Made by a program: the position numbers and the translations under genes
In this document: positions 8,347 through 17,798 of the stretch, one piece after another
How positions within the stretch are numbered: position 1 is the first letter of the stretch
How the letters are laid out: each line of letters opens with the position of its first letter
Notes under the pieces: model-generated
Seen by the model: the letters and a program-made list of their open reading frames with translations, nothing else
Told to the model about the DNA's origin: nothing
Database searches by the model: none
NCBI RefSeq assembly: GCF_001455205.1
Contig: NZ_CP013341.1
Location: forward strand, 124,001-188,000
Source of the DNA: Nitrosomonas ureae
Lineage (GTDB): Bacteria > Pseudomonadota > Gammaproteobacteria > Burkholderiales > Nitrosomonadaceae
Length of the DNA: 64,000 nucleotides
Direction of reading: 5' to 3'

Positions 8347-9819
8347 ATGAGCCGCGAAATTTTACTGTTAGTTGATGCATTAGCGCGTGAAAAATCAGTT
8401 GAAAAAGAAATTGTTTTCACGGCTTTGGAGCTTGCATTATCATCCGCCACCAAGAAACGGTTTCAAGAGGATATTGAAACACGCATTTCTATTGATAGAG
8501 AAACAGGAGATCATCAATCTTTCCGTCGTTGGCTGGTTGTAAACGACGATTCCGTGGAAGATTCAGCACGCCAAGTGGCTTTAAGTGATGCAATAAAAAT
8601 TGATACTAATATCCAACTAGGCGATCATCTTGAAAAACCCCTGGAACCCATAGAATTCGGGCGCATCGGAGCACAAGCAGCAAAACAAGTAATTTTCCAG
8701 AAAATACGTGAAGCAGAGCGTGAGCAAACTTTGAATGATTTTCTTGAACGAGAAGATTATTTAATTAACGGCACGATTAAGCGCATGGAGCGCGGCAATG
8801 CCATTATTGAATCTGGGAAAATTGAAGCGGAATTGCCACGCGACCAGATGATACCCAAAGAAAACTTGCGCGTCGGTGATCGCGTGCGTGCTTATTTATA
8901 CAAAGTTGATCGTGCGGCTAGGGGACCGCAACTAAAACTTTCACGCATCTCCCCTGAATTTCTAATGAAGTTATTTGAATTAGAAGTCCCAGAGATTGAA
9001 GAAGGGCTATTGGAAATTAAAGCAGCTGCCCGGGATTCAGGGTCACGCGCCAAGATCGCCGTTAAATCGAACGATCAACGCATTGACCCGATTGGAACCT
9101 GTGTAGGTATGCGCGGATCCCGTGTGCAAGCTGTGATTAGCGAGTTGGCGGGCGAGCGTGTTGATATCGTTTTGTGGTCTGACGACCCCGCCACTTTTAT
9201 TATTAATGCACTGGCACCTGCAGAAATCAGCAGCATCATGGTTGACGAAGAAAAACACAGCATGGATATTGTAGTCGATGATGATAATCTCGCACAGGCT
9301 ATTGGTCGAGGCGGGCAAAATGTACGTTTAGCCTCCGAGCTAACAGGCTGGGAGCTCAATATCATGACCATTGAAGAATCTAAAACCAAGCATGAACAGG
9401 AAACATCACAAATCTGTCAACTTTTTATGCAAAAATTGGATGTTGATGCAGAAATCGCAGAAATACTTATGCAGGAAGGCTTTGTTTCTCTTGAAGAAGT
9501 AGCCTATATCCCATTAAATGAGATGCTGGAAATCGAATCATTAGACGAAGAAACAGTCAATGAGATAAGAAATCGGGCGCGCAATGTATTATTGACAGAT
9601 GCCATTGCTAATGAAGAAAAAGTCGAGCATGTTGCTGAAGATTTGCTTTCAATCGAAGGAATGGATATCAATATTATTCGAGAATTAGCAGCAAAGGGTA
9701 TCATTACCCAATCTGATTTGGCTGATTTAGCTGCCGATGACTTGGTTGAGATGACCGGTATTGATATTGAACTTGCAAATCAATTGATTATTAAAGCACG
9801 TGCACCCTGGTTTACTTAA
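8347..9819 (+). CDS. nusA: Transcription termination/antitermination factor NusA
   Basis: 490 residues with ATG after GGAGG. Domain order: RNA-polymerase-binding N-domain (1-125), S1 (about 135-200), KH1 with GTCVGMRGSRV (about 250), KH2 with AIGRGGQNVRLA (about 320), and two acidic helix-hairpin-helix repeats (about 365-490) as in E. coli-type NusA. It binds RNA polymerase, promotes hairpin-dependent pausing and termination, and joins antitermination complexes. Its position behind a leader terminator would allow NusA to influence its own operon, as proposed in enterobacteria. Confidence 0.97.
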   Translation: MSREILLLVDALAREKSVEKEIVFTALELALSSATKKRFQEDIETRISIDRETGDHQSFRRWLVVNDDSVEDSARQVALSDAIKIDTNIQLGDHLEKPLEPIEFGRIGAQAAKQVIFQKIREAEREQTLNDFLEREDYLINGTIKRMERGNAIIESGKIEAELPRDQMIPKENLRVGDRVRAYLYKVDRAARGPQLKLSRISPEFLMKLFELEVPEIEEGLLEIKAAARDSGSRAKIAVKSNDQRIDPIGTCVGMRGSRVQAVISELAGERVDIVLWSDDPATFIINALAPAEISSIMVDEEKHSMDIVVDDDNLAQAIGRGGQNVRLASELTGWELNIMTIEESKTKHEQETSQICQLFMQKLDVDAEIAEILMQEGFVSLEEVAYIPLNEMLEIESLDEETVNEIRNRARNVLLTDAIANEEKVEHVAEDLLSIEGMDINIIRELAAKGIITQSDLADLAADDLVEMTGIDIELANQLIIKARAPWFT

Positions 9820-9906
9820 TTTTAATAACTGGTTAATAATAGATTAGCCGATTTGTTTATTTTATAGTGAAACCTATCTGTAGTTTTGATTGTTGAAAGG
9901 TTATAA

Positions 9907-12558
9907 ATGGCTCAAATGAGTGTGGAACAATTTGCGAATGAACTGGGTTTGCTACCGGCAGTACTGCTGGAGCAACTTAAAGCTGCCGGTGTAAAAAAGA
10001 TGCTGGCGGAAGACAGTTTAACTGAGCAAGATAAAGCTCTATTACTTGATTATCTTAGGAAAACCCATGGCACGACTGAGACCAAAAGCAAAGTTACTCT
10101 AACACGCCGACAAACCTCGGAGATTCGGAAATCTGACAGTACCGGCCGAGCACGGACCATTCAAGTAGAAGTCAGAAAAAGACGCGTACTGACAAAACCA
10201 ATGATGATTGGAGATGCTGATGCTATACCCGCAACAGCGAGTAAATCGGCGGATGTTACAAAGCAAGCTGCAACAGGATCCATCATTGATGAAGACCAAT
10301 TGGCTTTGCGCAATGAAGAAGCCAGAAAACAAGCTGAGCTGATGGCACGCCAAGCTGAGGAAGTAAGACAAAAAAGAGAGCGCAAAAGCACTGAGGCAAC
10401 TGATCATGCACAAAAGAAAGCTACCAAGGCAGAAATAATTACTGAAACGAACTCGGCAACAATCAATCCACAGCCTTCAGAGACTACTCAACCCATCACG
10501 GATGCACACCTAAGCACCGCAAAGAACAATGAAATTGAACAACCGGGCAATATAGATTCACAATCCAGCCCGACTGGCGGGACATTACATAAACCTATAG
10601 TAAAAGCTGAAGAAAAAACAGATAAGAAAAAGAAACAAGCTAAGCAAGTCATCTGGAAAGATGAGAATACCAAAAAACGGGGTGTTAAAACCCACGGCGA
10701 TCTTACTGGCGGACAAGGCTGGAGAACCCGTAGAGATAAACATAGCAAGCCTGTTCATGCGGAAGAACAGAATATTCATGGATTTTTCGCTCCGACAGAG
10801 CCGATTGTGCGCGACATTATGGTTCCGGAAACCATTTCGGTAGGCGCACTTGCACAGAAAATGTCAGTTAAAGCTGCTGATGTTATTAAAGTATTGATGA
10901 AAATGGGCAGCATGGTGACGATCAATCAGATGTTAGATCAAGATACTGCCATGATCGTTGTGGAAGAAATGGGACATACTGCAAAATATGCCGAAATGGA
11001 TAATCCCGAAACTTTCCTGGCCGACCGTGAATCTTCCATTACTGAAGCAGAATTGGTTGCACGCGCTCCTGTAGTCACAGTTATGGGTCATGTTGATCAT
11101 GGAAAAACTTCACTGTTGGACTACATTCGTCGCACGCGTGTTGCTGGCGGAGAAGCTGGCGGCATTACCCAACATATCGGTGCTTACCATGTAGAAACTG
11201 ATCACGGTATGATCACCTTCTTGGACACACCCGGCCATGAAGCATTTACCGCAATGCGCGCACGTGGTACTAAAATTACCGATATCGTTATTCTCGTAGT
11301 CGCCGCTGATGACGGCGTTATGCCTCAAACTATTGAAGCGATCCATCATGCAAAAGCGGCAAAACTGCCTATTATTGTAGCAATCAATAAAATTGATAAG
11401 CCTGATGCGAATGCTGAACGCATTAGACAGGAATTGATTGCCCACGAGGTCTTACCTGAAGAGTGGGGAGGCGATACCATGTTCGTTGAAGTTTCGGCCA
11501 AAACAGGTCAAGGCATTGATACCTTACTGGAAACCATATTACTACAAGCTGAAGTATTGGAACTCAAAGCACCGATCAATACCCCTGCCAAAGGGGTCGT
11601 GATTGAATCACGTCTGGATAAAGGTCGTGGCCCCGTCGCTACAATTCTGGTGCAATCAGGAATGCTGAAACGTGGCGATGCGCTGCTGGCTGGCGCGGTG
11701 TTTGGGAAAGTGCGGGCCATGAATGATGAAAATGGGAAAGCAATTAAACAAGCAGGAACATCTATTCCGGTCGAAATTCAGGGCTTATCCGAAGTTCCTG
11801 AAGCGGGCGAGACAGTTCTTGCATTGGATGACGAACGAAAAGCACGAGAAATCGCATTATTCCGGCAAGGTAAATACCGGGATGTGAAACTTGCCAAACA
11901 GCAGGCCGCAAAACTCGAAAACGTTTTTGATCAGCAAGAAGATGTGAAAATACTATCATTGATCATCAAAGCGGATGTCCAGGGATCCTGCGGCGCATTG
12001 GCGTATGCCTTACAAAAACTTGCAACTGATGAAGTTAAGGTCAATATTATTCACAGCGCAGTGGGCGCGATTATTGAATCAGATGTGAATCTGTCGTTAG
12101 CTTCAAAAGCTGTGATAATTGGCTTTAATGTTCGCGCAGATGCAGGTGCGCGCAAATTAATAGCTTCCAACGGCGTGGATGTGCGTTATTACAATATCAT
12201 TTACGAAGCCGTTGAAGAAATAAAAGCCGCACTCTCAGGATTAATGTCACCTGAACGCAAAGAAAGTATTCTAGGTTTGATTGATATTCGTGAAATCTAT
12301 CGCATACCTAAAGTAGGCGCAGTAGCCGGATGCTACGTATTGGATGGCATCGTCAAGAGGAATTCTTTAGTCAGAGTATTACGCGATGGCTTAGTAATTC
12401 ACAGCTGCGAACTCGATTCACTGAAGCGCTTTAAAGATGATGTTAAAGAAGTTAGAGAAGGCTTTGAATGTGGTTTATCACTCAAGAATTTTAATGATAT
12501 TCAAGTAGGCGATCAATTGGAAGTCTATGAAATTGTCGAAACTGCACGCTTCCTATAG
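9907..12558 (+). CDS. infB: Translation initiation factor IF-2
   Basis: 883 residues. It opens with an IF2_N domain (MSVEQFANELG...), followed by a long Lys/Glu-rich linker to about 290 and a second IF2_N copy (about 305-355). The GTPase domain has G1 GHVDHGKT at 394, G3 DTPGHE and G4 NKID, followed by domains II-IV, with the C-terminal fMet-tRNA-binding barrel ending LEVYEIVE. It delivers initiator tRNA and drives subunit joining. The gene lies 87 bp after nusA. In E. coli internal starts make shorter IF2 forms; I cannot decide that here. Confidence 0.97.
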   Translation: MAQMSVEQFANELGLLPAVLLEQLKAAGVKKMLAEDSLTEQDKALLLDYLRKTHGTTETKSKVTLTRRQTSEIRKSDSTGRARTIQVEVRKRRVLTKPMMIGDADAIPATASKSADVTKQAATGSIIDEDQLALRNEEARKQAELMARQAEEVRQKRERKSTEATDHAQKKATKAEIITETNSATINPQPSETTQPITDAHLSTAKNNEIEQPGNIDSQSSPTGGTLHKPIVKAEEKTDKKKKQAKQVIWKDENTKKRGVKTHGDLTGGQGWRTRRDKHSKPVHAEEQNIHGFFAPTEPIVRDIMVPETISVGALAQKMSVKAADVIKVLMKMGSMVTINQMLDQDTAMIVVEEMGHTAKYAEMDNPETFLADRESSITEAELVARAPVVTVMGHVDHGKTSLLDYIRRTRVAGGEAGGITQHIGAYHVETDHGMITFLDTPGHEAFTAMRARGTKITDIVILVVAADDGVMPQTIEAIHHAKAAKLPIIVAINKIDKPDANAERIRQELIAHEVLPEEWGGDTMFVEVSAKTGQGIDTLLETILLQAEVLELKAPINTPAKGVVIESRLDKGRGPVATILVQSGMLKRGDALLAGAVFGKVRAMNDENGKAIKQAGTSIPVEIQGLSEVPEAGETVLALDDERKAREIALFRQGKYRDVKLAKQQAAKLENVFDQQEDVKILSLIIKADVQGSCGALAYALQKLATDEVKVNIIHSAVGAIIESDVNLSLASKAVIIGFNVRADAGARKLIASNGVDVRYYNIIYEAVEEIKAALSGLMSPERKESILGLIDIREIYRIPKVGAVAGCYVLDGIVKRNSLVRVLRDGLVIHSCELDSLKRFKDDVKEVREGFECGLSLKNFNDIQVGDQLEVYEIVETARFL

Positions 12559-12589
12559 CAAGTGCTCATACGACATATATAGAGCACAC

Positions 12590-12973
12590 ATGCCCAAAGA
12601 TTTTTCCCGTAGTTTACGTATCGCTGATCAGATACAACGCGAATTAGCGGACTTAATACAGAATGAAATCAAGGATCCGCGAATTAAACAAATTACCATC
12701 ACCGCTGTCGAGGTAACGCGTGACTATAGTCACGCCAAGGTTTTTTACACTACGCTAGTGCATCAGGATGAAAATTTTCTGATAGAGAAAGGCTTGGAGC
12801 ACGCTAAAGGTTTTTTACGCTCAAATTTATCTCACCGCATGAAATTGCGCCTTGTACCCCAACTCCATTTTATTTATGATGAGTCAGTTGAACGTGGTTT
12901 TCGCTTGTCAAAATTAATCGACGAAGCCATTGCCCAAGATCAGGCAATCCATCAAACAGATTCAGATAAATAA
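12590..12973 (+). CDS. rbfA: 30S ribosome-binding factor RbfA
   Basis: 127 residues from the ATG at 12590 (MPKDFSRSLRIADQIQRELA). The frame is open upstream into infB, but the family N-terminus begins here. KH-like fold with KDPRIKQITITAVEVTRDYSHAKV in two pieces and the C-terminal FIYDESVERG signature. It binds the 16S 5' helix in late 30S maturation. The gene lies 31 bp after infB with only a weak ribosome site (AGAGCA), which suggests translational coupling. Confidence 0.95.
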   Translation: MPKDFSRSLRIADQIQRELADLIQNEIKDPRIKQITITAVEVTRDYSHAKVFYTTLVHQDENFLIEKGLEHAKGFLRSNLSHRMKLRLVPQLHFIYDESVERGFRLSKLIDEAIAQDQAIHQTDSDK

Positions 12974-13014
12974 TTAATTTTAGTTGACTACTCGTTAGTA
13001 TTTCACCGAATAAT

Positions 13015-13974
13015 TTGATTAAGTCAAGAAAACGTAATATCAGTGGCGTTTTATTATTGGATAAGCCTTATGGAATTTCTTCCAATAAGGCATTACAGAC
13101 TGCAAAACAATTGTTCTTTGCCGCCAAATGTGGGCATACCGGTACGCTGGATCCTATGGCCACCGGATTACTGTCGATTTGTTTTGGCGAAGCTACAAAA
13201 TTCTCATCAGTGCTGTTGGGAGCCAATAAAACCTATGAAGCAACATTGAGGCTCGGTTTTATGAGCACTACCGGTGATGCGGAAGGCATAATCAGCCCGG
13301 TTGCGGCCACTGCTCAAAACCCGACACTCGCAGAGTGTCAGAAAACACTGTCACAATTTATCGGAAAAATCAAACAAATCCCTCCCATGTTCAGCGCGCT
13401 CAAACATCATGGCAAACCACTTTATTGTTATGCCAGAAAGGGGGAAATCATTGAACGTCAAGCACGCGAAATAACCATCTATGACATTCAAATTCAATCC
13501 CTCCACTATAATGAACTGCAATTAAGCATTCAATGTAGTACCGGCACTTACATCCGAGTGCTCGCTGAAGACATTGGCAAAGCAATGGGATGCGGCGGCG
13601 CTTATTTGACTGGTTTACGACGTACTGCAATTGATCGTTTTAATTTATCACAAACCTATACCTTATCCGCACTTGAAAATATGAGCGCATCCGAACGCGA
13701 CAATTCTTTATTACCCATTGATTATCTGCTACAGGATTACCCTTCAATTACTCTGGATCGATTGAGTGCATTACAAATTCAGCAGGGACGCAATATTTTA
13801 TGCCCATCAAGCATGCATGGAATTATCAAGAACGGAAGGCAGGTTCGATTGTATACCGAGCAAGATCAGTTCTTGGGATTGGGTGAGATCACAATAGAAC
13901 AAACTATTGCAGTAAAAAGATTGCTTTCAGACTCCTATTTACTGGAATACACCGCACAGAGTTTCTCCAGTTAA
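13015..13974 (+). CDS. truB: tRNA pseudouridine(55) synthase TruB
   Basis: 319 residues. It isomerises U55 in the T-loop of tRNAs. Seen: GVLLLDKPYGISSN at the N-terminus, the catalytic Asp46 in GTLDPMATG, GKIKQIPPMFSALKHHG, the GTYIRVLAEDIG segment, and a PUA-like C-terminal part from about residue 245. No ATG fits; TTG at 13015 is the best start because the conserved region begins only 10 codons later, and no clear ribosome site is seen. It is the last gene of the operon in this window; rpsO and pnp do not follow. Confidence 0.94.
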   Translation: MIKSRKRNISGVLLLDKPYGISSNKALQTAKQLFFAAKCGHTGTLDPMATGLLSICFGEATKFSSVLLGANKTYEATLRLGFMSTTGDAEGIISPVAATAQNPTLAECQKTLSQFIGKIKQIPPMFSALKHHGKPLYCYARKGEIIERQAREITIYDIQIQSLHYNELQLSIQCSTGTYIRVLAEDIGKAMGCGGAYLTGLRRTAIDRFNLSQTYTLSALENMSASERDNSLLPIDYLLQDYPSITLDRLSALQIQQGRNILCPSSMHGIIKNGRQVRLYTEQDQFLGLGEITIEQTIAVKRLLSDSYLLEYTAQSFSS

Positions 13975-14084
13975 TGTAAAAACTCTTTCCAAACCGATCA
14001 ATTGCACCGCAAATTCCCTCCCTCAATGCAACAATAATCTTTTCATTAATTCATAGATTCGTATTGTTTCAACCAAGCATCAAG

Positions 14085-15464
14085 TCAATGCATTTCTGAA
14101 TTCGGAAAACCACCCTGTTGCGAAGGATCTCGATTTAGCATGACAGCAAATAAATCATGCGCATCCGATCCAGAAATTTGCACGTCGATGAGCTCACCCG
14201 GCTGCAAGTGTCCAGCATTTTCCACATAAACCACTCCATCAATATCCGGCGCATCCGCACTACTTCGTGCAATCACTTGACTCTCAGTTAATTCGTCAAT
14301 CATAACCGTCATTGTATGACCTACTTTCGCAGCCAATCGTTGGCGGCTGATTTCTTCCTGCTGCTGCATGAAACGGGCGCGACGCTCTTGTTTGATTGCC
14401 TCGGGAATATGGTCAGACAACTGATTGGCAGTAGCACCCTCAACAGGAGAGTACGTAAAGCAGCCTACGCGGTCTAATTGCGCTTCCTGTAAAAAAGCCA
14501 GAAGATCTTCAAATTCCGCCTCGGTCTCACCCGGGAAACCAACAATGAAGGTGCTTCGCAATGTAATATCAGGGCAAATTTCCCGCCATTGTTGAATTCG
14601 AGCCAAATTATTCTCGGCACTTGCGGGCCGTTTCATCATTTTGAGAATGCGCGGATTTGCATGCTGAAATGGCACGTCCAAGTAGGGCAATATCTTGCCT
14701 TCAGCCATAAGCGGAATGACTGCATCCACATGCGGATAGGGATAAACATAATGCAACCTTATCCATACTCCCAACGACCCCAAAGCATACGCAAGTTCGG
14801 TCAGGCGGGTTTTCACCGGCCTTCCCTGCCAAAAACCGGTACGGTATTTCACATCAACACCGTACGCGCTGGTATCCTGTGAAATAATCAACAGCTCTTT
14901 TACCCCGGCATTCACCAAGTGTTCGGCTTCCTGCATCACTTGGTGAATCGGACGGCTCACCAAATCGCCACGCATTGATGGAATAATACAAAACGTACAC
15001 CGATGATTACAGCCTTCAGAAATTTTCACATACGCATAATGTTTCGGTGTTAACCGTATTCCGTGCGGAGGTATCAGGCTAGTATAGGGATCATGAGGTT
15101 GTGGCAAATGCGTATGAATCGCGGACATGACTTCCGGCAGCGCATGCGGTCCGGTAACCGCCAGCACTTGCGGATGAGCTTTTTTGACGACGTCCCCATC
15201 TTCCTTGGCACCAAGACAACCTGTCACGATCACCTTACCATTCTCTGCCAAAGCTTCGCCAATGGCATCCAATGACTCTTCAACGGCGCTATCAATAAAC
15301 CCGCAGGTATTGACCACGACCAAGTCCGCATCTTGATATGAAGCCGATATTTCATAACCTTCCGCCCGCAACTGGGTCAATATTTGTTCTGAATCGACCA
15401 AGGCCTTGGGACACCCCAGAGAGACAAAACCAACTTTTTGCGGAAACTGCTTGCCTGCTGACAT
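14085..15464 (-). CDS. rimO: Ribosomal protein S12 methylthiotransferase RimO
   Basis: 459 residues from the ATG at 15464. Radical-SAM enzyme that methylthiolates an Asp of ribosomal protein S12. Seen: N-terminal UPF0004 domain (VGFVSLGCPKALVDSE, NTCGFIDSAVEESL), the cluster motif CNHRCTFC in ISEGCNHRCTFCIIP, GVKELLIISQDTSAYG, and a C-terminal TRAM domain. An in-frame TTG at 15596 with a good GAGGG site would add 44 residues not found in the family; the ATG matches the family N-terminus but lacks a clear ribosome site, so the true start is uncertain. Confidence 0.95.
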   Translation of the reverse strand: MSAGKQFPQKVGFVSLGCPKALVDSEQILTQLRAEGYEISASYQDADLVVVNTCGFIDSAVEESLDAIGEALAENGKVIVTGCLGAKEDGDVVKKAHPQVLAVTGPHALPEVMSAIHTHLPQPHDPYTSLIPPHGIRLTPKHYAYVKISEGCNHRCTFCIIPSMRGDLVSRPIHQVMQEAEHLVNAGVKELLIISQDTSAYGVDVKYRTGFWQGRPVKTRLTELAYALGSLGVWIRLHYVYPYPHVDAVIPLMAEGKILPYLDVPFQHANPRILKMMKRPASAENNLARIQQWREICPDITLRSTFIVGFPGETEAEFEDLLAFLQEAQLDRVGCFTYSPVEGATANQLSDHIPEAIKQERRARFMQQQEEISRQRLAAKVGHTMTVMIDELTESQVIARSSADAPDIDGVVYVENAGHLQPGELIDVQISGSDAHDLFAVMLNRDPSQQGGFPNSEMH

Positions 15465-15620
15465 ATAATAGTTATTTGGAGATAGTTGTGGTGAAAACTT
15501 TGGATTGTATCTGAATACCGATTCAAATAATTCGTTTCTCTCGATCAGTGACAAAACAATCAAAAACCCTGCAAGCTCGGTAAGTCCGATAGACAATAAT
15601 TACCCTCAACTTGCGATTGA

Positions 15621-15845
15621 TTACGCGGATCCATTAAACCGGGCTGCGTCAATAATTGACCAGAGATGAAAAATTCCACCGATGACTGCAGGGACAATCA
15701 GTACCGCAAAAAAATAACCTGTGCCACAAATAGCAAAAAACAAAAAAGCCGGCAGTAAACGCCCCTGCACCAGCTGCCCTAATCCCGGTATAAAAAAACT
15801 GCATATTGCAGCGATGACATTTCCACCCGATCCTTGTCCTGACAT
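15621..15845 (-). CDS. Small membrane protein with FIPGLGQ motif
   Basis: 74 residues. A Gly-rich N-terminus is followed by FFIPGLGQLVQGR, a turn motif seen in many TM2-like and related two-helix proteins, then two hydrophobic helices (about 31-50 and 45-66). I do not know its function. It lies 24 bp upstream of the alternative TTG start of rimO and 41 bp downstream of the next gene, all on the same strand, so the three may form one transcript. Confidence 0.65.
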   Translation of the reverse strand: MSGQGSGGNVIAAICSFFIPGLGQLVQGRLLPAFLFFAICGTGYFFAVLIVPAVIGGIFHLWSIIDAARFNGSA

Positions 15846-15886
15846 TATTCACCCTCTTTATTTATTTCAACAAATCAATTTATAGG

Positions 15887-16558
15887 TTACCCGTCGATGG
15901 TATCCCTCTTTTTATTTTCTTTAGCTGGTCGCTCATAATCGATACCTACCAGATCGCCAGCCATCTTTTTTTCCCGTATCTCATCCAAATTTGCTAACTT
16001 ATTCAACCGCATTGTCGTCTCCTGAGTTATTTGATCAAGCCACTTCATTGATTCCGGTGACAACGAGTTATTTTTATCAATCCCGAGCTTAAAAAAATGC
16101 AAATTGTTCAGAAAATTGCCAGTAATATCCTGTACTGTTCTCATGGTTGCTCTAAGCACTTTTAATTTTTCTTGCTGAATTTCAGCCTCCCTGATCGATT
16201 GTAAGTTTTTCAATCGTTCTTGGTGCAATTGATTAATGCTATCGCGCTGTAATAAAGTCAAAATAGTTGTAACCCAAATAGCCAGGACGCTCAAGAAGCG
16301 ATTGATATAAGCTTTATACATTTCCACATCACTGGGCGGAGATCCTAGATACCCGATCCAAACTAAAACAGTACATAATATTGCAACGGCTATCGTGTAG
16401 CGTTTGTCCGGTGATTTTAATGAAATTAATACGATAATAATATAGGGTACACCACTGGCGATACCTAATGATGTATTGAAATCGATCAATAAAATCAATA
16501 GCGCACCCAAGCCGCACCATAAACTAACACTAACATTTACTGTAGTCGACTTATTCAC
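15887..16558 (-). CDS. Membrane protein resembling a histidine-kinase sensor without ATPase domain
   Basis: 223 residues. Three to four membrane helices in the first 105 residues are followed by a coiled coil (about 108-140) and a helical pair (RATMRTVQDITGNFLNNLHFF) that looks like a DHp dimerisation domain. The phospho-His expected in an H-box is not obvious, and no HATPase N/G boxes follow; the protein ends in a Lys/Glu-rich tail. Such proteins may act as membrane sensors or scaffolds, or be kinase remnants. Function is unknown. It is transcribed toward rimO, away from cbbR. Confidence 0.6.
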   Translation of the reverse strand: MNKSTTVNVSVSLWCGLGALLILLIDFNTSLGIASGVPYIIIVLISLKSPDKRYTIAVAILCTVLVWIGYLGSPPSDVEMYKAYINRFLSVLAIWVTTILTLLQRDSINQLHQERLKNLQSIREAEIQQEKLKVLRATMRTVQDITGNFLNNLHFFKLGIDKNNSLSPESMKWLDQITQETTMRLNKLANLDEIREKKMAGDLVGIDYERPAKENKKRDTIDG

Positions 16559-16673
16559 TTAGACAGCATCTTATCAAGCTAAGGTTGATCATTCATTAAG
16601 AACTATACTTGACTAAAAGTCAGTCAATTAACAAGCGTAAGAATGCGTGATATTTTTATATTCGTCAAAAATA

Positions 16674-17591
16674 TTATGATCGCTTTGATACCAACATCAG
16701 CTTTTCTGCTTCTTTTAGTAAAAACTCCCTAAATGCATTTGCAACACTGGATAAGCGTTTATTCTTGCGATTGACGACATACCAATAACGAACAATGGGA
16801 AACCCTTGAACATTAAGAATTTTCAATCGATTAGTTTCAAGTTCCAGCTCCACAGTATGCAACGACATGATACCCAACCCCATGCCCGCCTGCACCGCTT
16901 GCTTGATCGCTTCAGTTGTATCTGTTTCCATACCTTTATTGATAGCAACCTTATGTGCGGCGAAAAAGCGCTCCATGGCACTACGTGTGCCCGAACCGGA
17001 TTCACGTACGAGAAAAATTTCCTTGGCCAATCGTTTTACCGGAATAAATCGCTCTTTACACAATGGGTGATCCGACGGTGCCACGACAACCAATGGATTC
17101 TCCATAAAAGATTCGCTATCAATATCCAGATTCTCAGGAGGCTGCCCCATAATCGCAAGATCAATTAAATTATCCGCCAGTTGCTTTAACACTGCTTCAC
17201 GGTTGGAAACATTCAAACTCACGGTCACACCCCGGTAACGCTGGCAAAACTTCGCTAACAAATGGGGGGCAAAGTAATTCGCCGTAGTGACTACTGAAAT
17301 ATTCAGCTTGCCACGCTCCATTCCTTTTAATTCATCTAAAGCCACTTCCATATCGGATAGCTGTTGAGCTATAGAACGGCTGTATTGATACAGTTCGCGT
17401 CCCGCTTCGGTCAGATAAATTCGCTTTCCCAATTGCTCCAATAACGGTAAACCAATATTGTCTTCCAATTGCTTGATTTGCATCGAGACCGCGGGCTGAG
17501 TCAAGTGAAGCTCATCGGCTGCGCGCGAATAGCTCAAATGCCGGGCGACCGACTCAAACACTTTCAATTGGCGTAGGGTTAGATGCAGCAT
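16674..17591 (-). CDS. cbbR: LysR-type regulator of the RubisCO operon, CbbR
   Basis: 305 residues. The N-terminal winged helix carries the LysR signature (LRQLKVFESVARHLSYSRAA, then LTQPAVSMQIKQLE), followed by a periplasmic-binding-like effector domain from about residue 90. It is divergent from cbbL with a 207-bp shared regulatory region, the standard cbbR arrangement, and the sequence resembles CbbR rather than other LysR groups. Family role: activates cbb transcription in response to metabolites such as RuBP, PEP or NADPH and represses itself. The effector here is not readable from sequence. Confidence 0.92.
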   Translation of the reverse strand: MLHLTLRQLKVFESVARHLSYSRAADELHLTQPAVSMQIKQLEDNIGLPLLEQLGKRIYLTEAGRELYQYSRSIAQQLSDMEVALDELKGMERGKLNISVVTTANYFAPHLLAKFCQRYRGVTVSLNVSNREAVLKQLADNLIDLAIMGQPPENLDIDSESFMENPLVVVAPSDHPLCKERFIPVKRLAKEIFLVRESGSGTRSAMERFFAAHKVAINKGMETDTTEAIKQAVQAGMGLGIMSLHTVELELETNRLKILNVQGFPIVRYWYVVNRKNKRLSSVANAFREFLLKEAEKLMLVSKRS

Positions 17592-17622
17592 GTTAGCGAT
17601 TCAGAAAAATTAAGGCATATAT

Positions 17623-17689
17623 ATAAGCATTACCTTATTATACATATCAATATTACTTATTTGTTCTTATGTATAAAGAGCGCTATAGT
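17623..17689 (+). promoter_or_regulatory. cbbL promoter with CbbR-type palindromes
   Basis: TTGTTC at 17661-17666 and TATAGT at 17684-17689 are separated by 17 bp, a good sigma70 promoter for cbbL. Upstream lies the dyad ATAAG-N6-CTTAT (17623-17638), which fits the T-N11-A rule for LysR sites. A perfect 8-bp inverted repeat TTATACAT (17638-17645)/ATGTATAA (17669-17676) brackets the -35 region. The layout fits a recognition site plus an activation site for CbbR. A leader of about 100 nt precedes cbbL. Confidence 0.65.
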
Positions 17690-17798
17690 GCAATCCATAG
17701 GTTTAAGTAGTCATGTTTGTTGTTTGTAACGCAATCCCCTCTCATTTCTGTCGGGACGGTTGGCTGGAACTGAGTGGAATTTAACTGGAGAAGAAACT

